A stretch of DNA of 64,000 nucleotides from Akkermansia massiliensis. Its GTDB lineage: Bacteria; Verrucomicrobiota; Verrucomicrobiia; Verrucomicrobiales; Akkermansiaceae. Under the pieces are notes generated by a model that made no database searches, was not told where the DNA came from, and saw only the letters and a list, made by a program, of their open reading frames with translations. The DNA is taken from the NCBI RefSeq assembly GCF_018847375.1, contig NZ_CP072036.1, forward strand, positions 930,001 to 994,000. Direction: 5' to 3'. Shown here in pieces: positions 56,723 to 64,000 of this stretch. The position numbers and the translations under genes are program-made. Within the stretch, counting starts at the first letter, position 1; each line of letters opens with the position of its first letter.

Positions 56723-58174
56723 ATGGCAGATCTCCCTCTTGGATTAAGTTTTGATGACGTGCTCCTGCTGCCCCGCCTGAGCGCGATTCTTCCCGGTGAT
56801 GCGGACATCAGTTCCCAGCTTGTTCCCGGTTTTGACATGAAAATTCCCGTGCTGTCCGCAGCCATGGATACCGTTTCCGAATCGGAACTGGCGATTGCCC
56901 TGGCACGGGAAGGCGGCCTGGCCGTCATTCACCGCAATAATCCCATCGACATCCAGGCGGCCATGGTTTCCCGCGTGAAGCGTTTTGAAAACGCGGTCAT
57001 CCCGAACCCCGTCACGGTGAACAAGGACATGACGCTGGAAGAAGTCCATCAGATCATGATGGACCAGGGTTACTCCGGCTTCCCCGTGGTGGACGCCAAC
57101 CGCAGGCTGGAAGGCATCGTCACCGGACGCGACATGCGCGGCGTGGACGATTACCAGAACATCCGGGTCAAGGACGTAATGACCCCCCTTTCCCGCCTGG
57201 TTACGGCGGCTCCCACCACCACCATTGAGGAAGCGCGCCACATTCTTTACACCCACCGCATTGAAAAGCTTCCCCTGGTGGATGAAAACGGCGTGCTGGC
57301 CGGCCTCATCACGGAAACGGACATCCAGAAGCGCGCCATGTTTGCAGACGCTTCCAAAGACGAGCACGGCCACCTGCGCTGCGGCGCCGCCGTGGGCGTG
57401 GGCCCTGATTACCTGGACCGCGCCAAGGCGCTGGTTTCCGCCGGAGCGGACGCCCTGTTCATTGACGCTGCCACCGGCCACACCACCCGCGTCATGGACG
57501 TGGTTTCCAACCTCCGCAAGCTGACGGACCGCCCCATCGTGGCCGGCAACGTGGTGACGGCGGAAGGAGCCTCCGACCTCATCAAGGCGGGCGTGCAGGC
57601 CATCAAGGTGGGCGTGGGCCCCGGCTCCATCTGCACCACCCGCGTCATTTCCGGCGTGGGGATGCCCCAGTTCACCGCCATTCAGGAGGTAGCCTCCGTA
57701 GCGCGTCCCGCGGGCGTCACCGTCATTGCAGACGGCGGCATCCGCTATTCCGGGGACATCGTGAAAGCCCTGGCCGCCGGCGCTGACCTGGTGATGCTGG
57801 GCGGCCTGCTGGCCGGCACGGAAGAAAGCCCCGGCAAGGTGGTCCACTATCAGGGCCGCCACTTCAAGCAGTACCGCGGCATGGGTTCCCTGGGCGCGAT
57901 GCGCCGCGGCTCCGGCGACCGCTACGGGCAGAACAGCTCCGGCAAGCTCGTTGCGGAAGGCGTGGAAGCGCGCGTTCCGTACAAGGGCATGCTGGCGGAC
58001 GTGGTCTTCCAGCTCATGGGCGGCCTGCGTTCCGGCATGGGCTACCTGGGCGCACACAGCCTGACGGAGCTCCGGGACAAGGCCCGGTTCGTCCAAATCA
58101 CCTCCGGCGGCCTGAAGGAAAGCCATCCCCACGACATCACCATCACGGAAGAACCCATCAACTATTCCTGTTAA
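56723..58174 (+). CDS. guaB: IMP dehydrogenase
   Basis: The 483-residue enzyme oxidises IMP to XMP with NAD+, the committed step of GMP synthesis. The N-terminus [12 protein letters not shown], a tandem CBS pair near residues 95-210, the catalytic loop GPGSICTTR with the active cysteine, and the flap near RGSGDRY are present. guaA follows after 12 bases, forming a guaBA operon. Confidence 0.97.
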   Translation: MADLPLGLSFDDVLLLPRLSAILPGDADISSQLVPGFDMKIPVLSAAMDTVSESELAIALAREGGLAVIHRNNPIDIQAAMVSRVKRFENAVIPNPVTVNKDMTLEEVHQIMMDQGYSGFPVVDANRRLEGIVTGRDMRGVDDYQNIRVKDVMTPLSRLVTAAPTTTIEEARHILYTHRIEKLPLVDENGVLAGLITETDIQKRAMFADASKDEHGHLRCGAAVGVGPDYLDRAKALVSAGADALFIDAATGHTTRVMDVVSNLRKLTDRPIVAGNVVTAEGASDLIKAGVQAIKVGVGPGSICTTRVISGVGMPQFTAIQEVASVARPAGVTVIADGGIRYSGDIVKALAAGADLVMLGGLLAGTEESPGKVVHYQGRHFKQYRGMGSLGAMRRGSGDRYGQNSSGKLVAEGVEARVPYKGMLADVVFQLMGGLRSGMGYLGAHSLTELRDKARFVQITSGGLKESHPHDITITEEPINYSC

Positions 58175-58186
58175 ACCCTCTCTCAC

Positions 58187-59710
58187 ATGGACGACAAGCA
58201 CCTCGTAGCCGTCATTGACTTCGGCTCCCAATACACCCAGCTCATTGTGCGCCGCGTGCGCGAACTGGGCTACATGGCCAAACTGTACGCGCTGGAAGAC
58301 CTGGACCAGATTCACGAACCCGGCGCCGTCATCCTTTCCGGAGGCCCCAAAAGCACCACGGACGCAGACGCCCCGGATATTGACTTTGAATGGCTCAAAA
58401 GCCTGAACGTCCCCGTCCTGGGCGTGTGCTACGGCATGCAATTGCTGAACATCAAGCACGGCGGTTCCGTCAAGGCCAGCAACAAGCGGGAATACGGCCC
58501 CGCCGCCCTGCTTCCGGAAGCCTGCACGGGCCTGTACCGGGACATGTCCCCCTCCTCCCAGGTATGGATGAGCCATTCGGATACGGTGGACCACCTGGCG
58601 GAAGGCTGCCAGGTGATCGCCCGCAACGCAGAAGGCGTCCCCGTCTCCCTCCAGTGGGGAGAAGCAACTTTCGGCATCCAGTTCCATCCGGAAGTGACCC
58701 ATTCCCATGAAGGGCGCACCATCCTGCGCAACTTCCTCTCCTGCGCCGCCAACCTCAAGAAATTCGATATCGGCGACTTCAAAAGGCAGCTCATCCGGGA
58801 AATCCGGGAACGCGTGGGCAACAAGCAGGTGGTCTGCGGCGTCTCCGGCGGCGTGGACAGCACCGTGCTGGCCGTCCTGCTGCATGAGGCAGGCGTGAAC
58901 ATGCGCGCCATTTTCGTGGACAACGGTCTGCTTCGCAAGAATGAGGCCGATGAGGTACGCGCCAATTTCGCCCGCATGAACGTGGAAATTGAAACGGTGG
59001 ACGCTTCCGAACGCTTCCTGACGGCCCTGGCCGGGGAAGGCGACCCGGAAAAGAAGCGCCGCATCATCGGCGGCCTGTTCATCGACGTATTCTGGGACGC
59101 TGTGGGAGACGCGGAAATGCTCGCCCAGGGCACCCTTTATCCGGACGTGATTGAAAGCGCCTCCAACGCCAAGTCCAAGGCCTCCGTCATCAAGACACAC
59201 CACAACCGCGTGGAGCGCGTGCTGGAACTCCAGGCGCAGGGGAAGGTGCTGGAACCCCTAGCGGAATTGTTCAAGGACGAGGTGCGCGAACTGGGCGCCT
59301 CCATGGGCATCCCGCACGACATCCTGTGGCGCCACCCCTTCCCCGGCCCCGGCCTGGCCGTGCGCTGCCCCGGCGTAGTCACCAGGGACCGCCTGGACAT
59401 CATCCGGGAGTGTGACGCCATCTTCATCGGCAACCTGAAGAAATACGGCTGGTATGAAAAGGTCTGGCAGGCCTACGCTGGCCTCATCCCGGTGAAAACG
59501 GTGGGCGTGAAGGGAGATGAACGTTCCTATGAATGGGCCACCAACCTGCGCGCCATCGTGTCGGAAGACGCCATGACGGCGGACTGGGTAGAACTGCCCC
59601 CGGCCCTGCTGCGTGAAACCAGCAACCGCATCCTCAATGAAGTGAAGGGCATCAACCGCGTCCTTTACGATATTTCCACCAAGCCCCCGGCCTCCATTGA
59701 GTGGGAGTAA
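58187..59710 (+). CDS. guaA: GMP synthase (glutamine-hydrolysing)
   Basis: The 507-residue enzyme aminates XMP to GMP. The class I glutamine amidotransferase domain has the nucleophile in GVCYGMQ and the His-Glu pair in FHPEVTHS. The ATP-pyrophosphatase domain has the canonical PP-loop SGGVDST, and the C-terminal dimerisation domain ends KPPASIEWE. This PP-loop offers a local reference for the degenerate loops of the trio at 32031-35690. Confidence 0.97.
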   Translation: MDDKHLVAVIDFGSQYTQLIVRRVRELGYMAKLYALEDLDQIHEPGAVILSGGPKSTTDADAPDIDFEWLKSLNVPVLGVCYGMQLLNIKHGGSVKASNKREYGPAALLPEACTGLYRDMSPSSQVWMSHSDTVDHLAEGCQVIARNAEGVPVSLQWGEATFGIQFHPEVTHSHEGRTILRNFLSCAANLKKFDIGDFKRQLIREIRERVGNKQVVCGVSGGVDSTVLAVLLHEAGVNMRAIFVDNGLLRKNEADEVRANFARMNVEIETVDASERFLTALAGEGDPEKKRRIIGGLFIDVFWDAVGDAEMLAQGTLYPDVIESASNAKSKASVIKTHHNRVERVLELQAQGKVLEPLAELFKDEVRELGASMGIPHDILWRHPFPGPGLAVRCPGVVTRDRLDIIRECDAIFIGNLKKYGWYEKVWQAYAGLIPVKTVGVKGDERSYEWATNLRAIVSEDAMTADWVELPPALLRETSNRILNEVKGINRVLYDISTKPPASIEWE

Positions 59711-59784
59711 TACTATACCGCTCCTAAAAGGGAGGCTGTAAAGTCCCATGAATACAGGTCTTTCGATCTCTATTGCATGGCGAG

Positions 59785-59886
59785 AGGATAAACCCAGCGA
59801 GGTTAAAGTTTAGTTTATCCTTAACCTTTTGTTTGCCACAAAGCGCAGGCACCGTTCCTTGCCAATGGCAAGGGGCGGTGCACCGC
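59785..59886 (+). repeat. Cluster of hairpins between guaA and the AT-rich methyltransferase gene
   Basis: AGGATAAAC (59785-59793) pairs with GTTTATCCT (59813-59821). AGGTTAA (59800-59806) can instead pair with TTAACCT (59821-59827), so these stems compete. Further on, GCACCG-TT-CCTTGCC pairs with GGCAAGG-GG-CGGTGC (59849-59881). No T run follows the last stem, so it is not a standard terminator. Confidence 0.5.
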
Positions 59887-59982
59887 TGCTCCCTGCTGGT
59901 AATTTGCAGAATAGCATCGTATATCACTTCCTGCGATGGAGGAGTAAAAAAGGTATTTATAATAACAAGAAGGCAATATTGC

Positions 59983-60789
59983 ATGATTGAAATTGAATCT
60001 AACAAGCAGGCTTGGGGTAAAATATCAGAAGAGCATTATCATCACTTTAAAGCTTTACTAAGTGATGATAATCTTCACTTGAACTATTATATACAGGAAG
60101 AACTGGGTGACATATCAGGCAAGGAAATAATCCATTTACAGTGTAATACCGGTGCAGATACATTGATACTTGCCAAAACAGCTAAAAGCGTGGTCGGGGT
60201 AGATTTAGTTCCTGACAACATATTTTTTGCAAATAAACTTGCCGGCGATCTTAATTTTAAAAACGTAAAATTCATTGAAGCCGACATCATGACTTTATCA
60301 AAAGTTCATGGTGAAAAATACGATATTGTCTTTACCTCGGAGGGAGTATTGGGATGGCTTCCCGATTTGAATGTATGGGCGAATACCATTCGCAGCCTTT
60401 TAAAGGATAACGGCTATTTGTATGTATTTGATTCACACCCATTTTTTCTTTCCTTTGATGAGAGCAAACTGGACAAGGAAGTTTTCGAGATTAAATACCC
60501 CTATTTCAGTAAAATTCCCTCTGTGGATAGTTCCATCGGCGGATACGCCTGTGAACCGAAAGATGGCGTAAAATCCTATTTCTGGATGCATACGGTTTCG
60601 GATATTATTAATTCATTGACGAGGGCCGGTCTGCACATTGAATATTTTAATGAACATGCTGAAAACTTTTATGATTCTGGAAATATGCAGGCTTCTTCTT
60701 CAAAGAAAGGGCTATATGCGTATAGCTGCAACAGGGACAAGTATCCCATGTCATTTAGCTTGAAAGCATCTGCATACCCTGCAAAATGA
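59983..60789 (+). CDS. AT-rich SAM-dependent methyltransferase, probably acquired
   Basis: The 268-residue protein has SAM motif I IIHLQCNTGADTLILA, VVGVDLVPDN, and the later FTSEGVLGWLPD block of class I methyltransferases. Substrate is unknown. The start MIEIESNKQAWG is preceded by AAGAAGG, a Shine-Dalgarno not seen before most native genes here, and codon use is clearly AT-richer than in both neighbours. An in-frame ATG at 59773 would add a poor-quality extension. These traits suggest transfer from a low-GC donor, perhaps a Firmicute. Confidence 0.8.
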   Translation: MIEIESNKQAWGKISEEHYHHFKALLSDDNLHLNYYIQEELGDISGKEIIHLQCNTGADTLILAKTAKSVVGVDLVPDNIFFANKLAGDLNFKNVKFIEADIMTLSKVHGEKYDIVFTSEGVLGWLPDLNVWANTIRSLLKDNGYLYVFDSHPFFLSFDESKLDKEVFEIKYPYFSKIPSVDSSIGGYACEPKDGVKSYFWMHTVSDIINSLTRAGLHIEYFNEHAENFYDSGNMQASSSKKGLYAYSCNRDKYPMSFSLKASAYPAK

Positions 60790-60858
60790 GCATTCATTCA
60801 CGATCGCTCGGCAGAATGGCTGCCACAGTCCATAATCAACAACAAAGGGAAAAAGACA

Positions 60859-61461
60859 ATGACTGAACTGGAAAAATGCATGGCGGGCGAATGGTATGAC
60901 TGCCATGACCCGGTGTTTCTGGAATTCAAGAGCAAGACCCACCGGCTCCTGATGAAGTACAATTCCCTGCCTTACGACCATAAGGAGGAAAAGCGCCAGG
61001 TGTTGAAGGAAATGCTGGGCAGCATCGGCGCCAAAGTATCCATCGGTCATTCCTTCACCTGCGACTACGGGCGCAACATCCACATCGGGAACAACGTCAC
61101 CGTCAATACGGGCTGCACGTTCGTGGACTGCAACAGGATCACCATCGGCAGCAATGTGCTCATCGCTCCCAATGTGCAGATTTACACCGCTACGCACCCC
61201 ATTGAGCTGAATGAGCGCCTCACTCCCGTGGAAACGGCGGAGGGCATGGAATACATTCGCCATACCTTCGCCCTTCCGGTGACGATAGAAGACGGCTGCT
61301 GGATTGGCGGCGGCGTCATCATCCTGCCGGGAATCACGATCGGAAAAGGCAGCGTCATCGGCGCCGGAAGCGTGGTCACCAAAAACATTCCCCCCGACAG
61401 CCTGGCGGCGGGAAACCCCTGCAGGGTTATCCGTAAAATCAACGGGAATCGCGAACAATGA
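60859..61461 (+). CDS. Sugar O-acetyltransferase (left-handed beta-helix, maltose/galactoside type)
   Basis: The 200-residue protein has the maltose acetyltransferase N-terminal helix region (EKCMAGEWYDCHDP). Hexapeptide repeats follow (IGNNVTVNTGCTFVDCNRITI, shortened here to the core turns), then the catalytic histidine in TATHP and the terminal VIGAGSVVTKNIPP loop. It should transfer acetyl from acetyl-CoA to free sugars, perhaps for detoxification. GGGAAAAAG lies upstream. It overlaps the HAD gene by four bases, so they are coupled. Confidence 0.9.
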   Translation: MTELEKCMAGEWYDCHDPVFLEFKSKTHRLLMKYNSLPYDHKEEKRQVLKEMLGSIGAKVSIGHSFTCDYGRNIHIGNNVTVNTGCTFVDCNRITIGSNVLIAPNVQIYTATHPIELNERLTPVETAEGMEYIRHTFALPVTIEDGCWIGGGVIILPGITIGKGSVIGAGSVVTKNIPPDSLAAGNPCRVIRKINGNREQ

Positions 61462-62105
61462 TTAAACTGATCGCTTTTGACCTGGACGGGACGATAGGGG
61501 AGACGGTCCCCATGTGCATCCGGGCGTTTGAAAAAGCAGTTTCCCCCTACGCGGGCCGTACGCTGAGCGAACGGGAAATTACGCAGACCTTCGGCCTGAA
61601 TGAAGTAGGAATGATTAAAATGGTCGCCGGGGAAAAATGGCAGGAAGCCCTTCATGATTTTTACCCGGTTTATGAAAAGATGCATGAAGAATGCCCGAAA
61701 CCGTATGAAGGCATTCGCGAATTGATCAACACCTTGAAAAAGGAGGGAATATTGGTTGCCCTGATTACCGGAAAAGGAGAAAAGAGCTGCCGCATCACGC
61801 TTGAACAATTCGGCATGCAGGATCTGTTCTGCTCTGTCAAGACCGGTGCGGAAGACAGGCCGAACAAGGCGGAAGCCATTGGGGAACTGCTGCATGACTG
61901 CCACCTGGCAAAGGATGAATTTTATTACGTCGGGGATGCGGTATCGGATGTAACCGCCTGCAGGAAAGCGGGCGTGACCTGCCTGTCCGCCGCCTGGGGA
62001 ACTACCGCGGACATCCGCGGCCTGGAAGAAGCCAACCCTTCAAAAGTATTTTTCAGCATCAGGGACCTGTCGCATTTCCTGCTCCGGACGCGGGAAAACA
62101 CATAA
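61458..62105 (+). CDS. HAD-superfamily hydrolase
   Basis: The 215-residue protein has motif I FDLDGTIGET at residues 7-16, the ALITGKG motif II region, and YVGDAVSDVTACRKAG as motif IV. It is a paralogue of the HAD protein at 23815. The ATGA overlap with the acetyltransferase gene suggests the two act on related sugars: one acetylates, the other dephosphorylates. That pairing is inference. Substrate is not assigned. Confidence 0.85.
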   Translation: MIKLIAFDLDGTIGETVPMCIRAFEKAVSPYAGRTLSEREITQTFGLNEVGMIKMVAGEKWQEALHDFYPVYEKMHEECPKPYEGIRELINTLKKEGILVALITGKGEKSCRITLEQFGMQDLFCSVKTGAEDRPNKAEAIGELLHDCHLAKDEFYYVGDAVSDVTACRKAGVTCLSAAWGTTADIRGLEEANPSKVFFSIRDLSHFLLRTRENT

Positions 62106-62159
62106 CCTGTTCCGTTTTTTTATTTGCCTTAATCAATCGCGCCCTGCAATCCTGCCGCC

Positions 62160-63146
62160 ATGGACACCGGTTCCATCATCCTCACTTCCTTCCTCTCCAC
62201 CATTCCCGTTTATCTTTTCTTCGCCACGGGTTTCTATCTGCGCCACAAGCAGGTCATCCAGGCGGACCATGACGCGCCCATCATGCGCATCGCGATGGAT
62301 GTGGCCTATCCCTGCCTCGTCTTCCACAGCATCATGAAGTACATGGTGCTCTCCGGGAATGAAACGCTCAGCAGCGTTTCCTTTTCCCTCCAGGCTATTG
62401 CAGCCGGAGCGCTGGAACTTCTGCTGGGCATCGCGTCCGCATGGCTGGTCGCCAAAATGCTGCGCATGCGCATCGGCACGGGCCTGCGCACCTTCACCCT
62501 GACGGCGGGGGTGCAGAACTACGCCTTTTTCGTCATTCCCATTATCCAGATGCTGTTCACGGCCAGCAATGACCCCACGCTGGGCGTCCTTTTCGTCCAC
62601 AACGTGGGGTGTGAACTGGTCGTATGGAGCATCGGCGTCATCATCATCGCAGGCGGTCCGGGCAACCTGAACATGGGCGTCTTCTTCCGCGGCCCCCTGC
62701 TGGCGGTCATCGTGGGCCTGGCACTCGCCTGGTCTGGCCTGGGAACCTATGTAGCCCAGCCGCCTCTCATGAAAACCTTTGAAATGATCGGCAACTGCGC
62801 CACGCCCCTGTGCCTGATCCTGTTCGGCTGTTCCATGAGAGACCTGTGGCACAACATGAAGTGGGAGCCCAAACCCATCATCTGCGGGCTGCTGACGCGC
62901 TTGGGACTGGCTCCGGCGCTGCTGCTCCTGATGGCCTATTTCCTGCCGGTGGACGACTATATCAAGCGCGTCATCATCATCCAGGCGGCGATTCCCTCCG
63001 CCGTCATCCCGGTCATTCTGGCCAAACGCTTCGGCGGCCATCCCGACCTGGGCACCCAAATCCTGCTGACCACTACCGTGGCTTCCTTCCTTACGCTGCC
63101 CTGCTGGCTGGCTCTGGGTTCCTCACTGGTCGTGCCGTTGTATTAA
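62160..63146 (+). CDS. AEC (auxin efflux carrier) family transporter
   Basis: The 328-residue membrane protein has about ten hydrophobic helices arranged as two inverted halves, with family blocks DVAYPCLVFHS, GVQNYAFFVIPI and the C-terminal AAIPSAVIPVILAKRFG. Bacterial members export or exchange organic acids such as malate or malonate. The substrate is not evident. It stands alone on the plus strand, 54 bases after the HAD gene. Confidence 0.87.
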   Translation: MDTGSIILTSFLSTIPVYLFFATGFYLRHKQVIQADHDAPIMRIAMDVAYPCLVFHSIMKYMVLSGNETLSSVSFSLQAIAAGALELLLGIASAWLVAKMLRMRIGTGLRTFTLTAGVQNYAFFVIPIIQMLFTASNDPTLGVLFVHNVGCELVVWSIGVIIIAGGPGNLNMGVFFRGPLLAVIVGLALAWSGLGTYVAQPPLMKTFEMIGNCATPLCLILFGCSMRDLWHNMKWEPKPIICGLLTRLGLAPALLLLMAYFLPVDDYIKRVIIIQAAIPSAVIPVILAKRFGGHPDLGTQILLTTTVASFLTLPCWLALGSSLVVPLY

Positions 63147-63381
63147 AGGCGGCGCGGCAGCGTCATCGCCCGGCTGGGACACGGGGCAGTCAAACGGGCC
63201 AGCTCCGTGCTTCCGGAACCTTTCCCGTTCATGGATGCGGTTCCCTTGTTGGATACTCCATCAGCAGAACCATTCCAGTCCTGGAACGCCTTTATTCTTT
63301 CTGGGCCCCACCACATTTCCATGCTGAAGCTTTCCCACCTTTGTGTTGACTCCCCCGGCGGATGTGTATTGAATGGGCTCC

Positions 63382-63864
63382 ATGAAGTTTCCTGCTCCCC
63401 TTTGCACTGCCGCCGTACTGCCGGTCCTGTTTTCCTGTGCGGAGCAGGTTTCCCGGATTGAACATGTGCGGGAGGTTCCCTTGAAAACCACGGTGGTTCC
63501 TGCAGAAGATGTAGGCATGCACCGCTCCCAGGCTACTTACCTGCTGCATGGCGCCGTCTCCCAGCAACAGCGCCTCCAGCGTCTGGGCCAATACTACTTC
63601 GTCACCTGGAATGATGCGAACCCGGAACAGGCGGCCACCCTGGTCATGATGTACCGCCAGGGAAAAACAGGTTCAGCCGTCCTGACGAAATCCATTTCCT
63701 ACCCTGCCGGGAGAAAGGGAGGCACGCAAAATTCCGTTTTTGAATTCATCGGGGATGAAGCCAAAACAAAAGGGGAGATTCTCGCATGGAAGCTCGTCCT
63801 GAAGGACAACCACGGCAAAACAATCTCCGAACGCCATTCCTACCTGTGGGGAGACGACCATTGA
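63382..63864 (+). CDS. Small lipoprotein of unknown function
   Basis: The 160-residue product has a signal peptide with a lipobox-like LFSC (cysteine at residue 19 from the ATG at 63382), so it is probably lipid-anchored. An ATG three codons earlier is in frame. The mature part is predicted to be mostly beta (YYFVTWND, ATLVMMYRQGKTGSAV, AWKLVLKDNHG). TTGACT at 63346 and TATTGA at 63367 might be a promoter, but the 15-base spacer is short. No family is recognised. Confidence 0.7.
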   Translation: MKFPAPLCTAAVLPVLFSCAEQVSRIEHVREVPLKTTVVPAEDVGMHRSQATYLLHGAVSQQQRLQRLGQYYFVTWNDANPEQAATLVMMYRQGKTGSAVLTKSISYPAGRKGGTQNSVFEFIGDEAKTKGEILAWKLVLKDNHGKTISERHSYLWGDDH

Positions 63865-63865
63865 C

Positions 63866-63893
63866 CCTCCGGCAAAAACGCCGAAGGGCCAAT
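63866..63893. terminator. Hairpin between convergent genes at the right edge
   Basis: CCCTCCGGC-AAAAAC-GCCGAAGGG forms a 9-base stem. It pairs fully (with one G-U) on the minus strand and has one mismatch on the plus strand. No long T run follows. Confidence 0.4.
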
Positions 63894-63966
63894 GAAAAGT
63901 AACCAGATATAAAGGATTGGAACTACGGCTTCCGGGTACAATCACCCAAGGCGTACCCCCTGGTCC

Positions 63967-64000
63967 TTAATCACTAGGAATGTCTTCCGCCAACACCGGA
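63967..64000 (-). CDS. Possible C-terminal tip of a gene running out of the window
   Basis: On the minus strand the frame entering from the right edge reads PVLAEDIPSD and then a stop. The codons look native, and a hairpin lies downstream, but ten codons are too few to be sure. Confidence 0.3.
   Translation of the reverse strand, partial: PVLAEDIPSD

Noticed and set aside
1..64000. CRISPR arrays, tRNA or rRNA genes, insertion sequences, prophage
   Set aside because: No regularly spaced repeats, no cloverleaf with a TTCGANTC-type arm, and no transposase, integrase or phage structural gene were found by reading the intergenic regions.

Overview
The window comes from a GC-rich Gram-negative gut bacterium and fits Akkermansia muciniphila or a close relative (Verrucomicrobiota). 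Signs of this are the exported GH20, GH16 and GH63/37-like glycosidases, an N-acetylhexosamine 1-kinase for amino-sugar salvage, a Verrucomicrobia-style autotransporter, and a Rho factor with a very long disordered N-terminus. The species call is inference; no marker rRNA lies in the window.

Layout. 1-4115: end of a DUF1015 gene, serA, a membrane-anchored coiled-coil protein and queE. 4196-8718 (minus): rho, yebC and an exported protein of unknown function. 9196-13146: a CDF metal exporter, a methyltransferase and a Kef-type antiporter. 13408-17365: a metalloprotease autotransporter split by a one-base shift in a T7 tract. 17670-26945: housekeeping genes (queA, floA, thiG, an APC permease, a HAD phosphatase, an AI-2E-type exporter, lysA). 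27245-31735: two exported glycosidases and class II aldolase. 32031-36837: three tandem QueC/ExsB-like PP-loop proteins convergent with a polysaccharide pyruvyl transferase. 36914-45574: typA, a branched-chain aminotransferase, GH16, ogt, FHA and DUF805 proteins, obg and a NahK-like kinase. 45704-47812: an ATP-grasp enzyme and a glycosyltransferase. 47866-55653 (minus): an AT-rich RHS polymorphic-toxin locus with three candidate immunity genes. 55787-64000: a glycosyltransferase remnant, a low-molecular-weight phosphatase, guaBA, an AT-rich foreign-looking methyltransferase, an acetyltransferase-HAD pair, an AEC transporter and a lipoprotein.

How parts fit. GH20 and GH16 would release hexosamines and oligosaccharides from host glycans, the NahK-like kinase would activate N-acetylhexosamines, and aldolase feeds glycolysis. 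The PP-loop trio, pyruvyl transferase, ATP-grasp enzyme and glycosyltransferases suggest surface-glycan tailoring.

The two observations most worth following are the PP-loop trio and a repeated promoter arrangement. In many native genes the -10 hexamer ends only 5-10 bases before the start codon and there is no Shine-Dalgarno, which predicts leaderless or nearly leaderless mRNAs. The AT-rich methyltransferase at 59983 instead has a Shine-Dalgarno.
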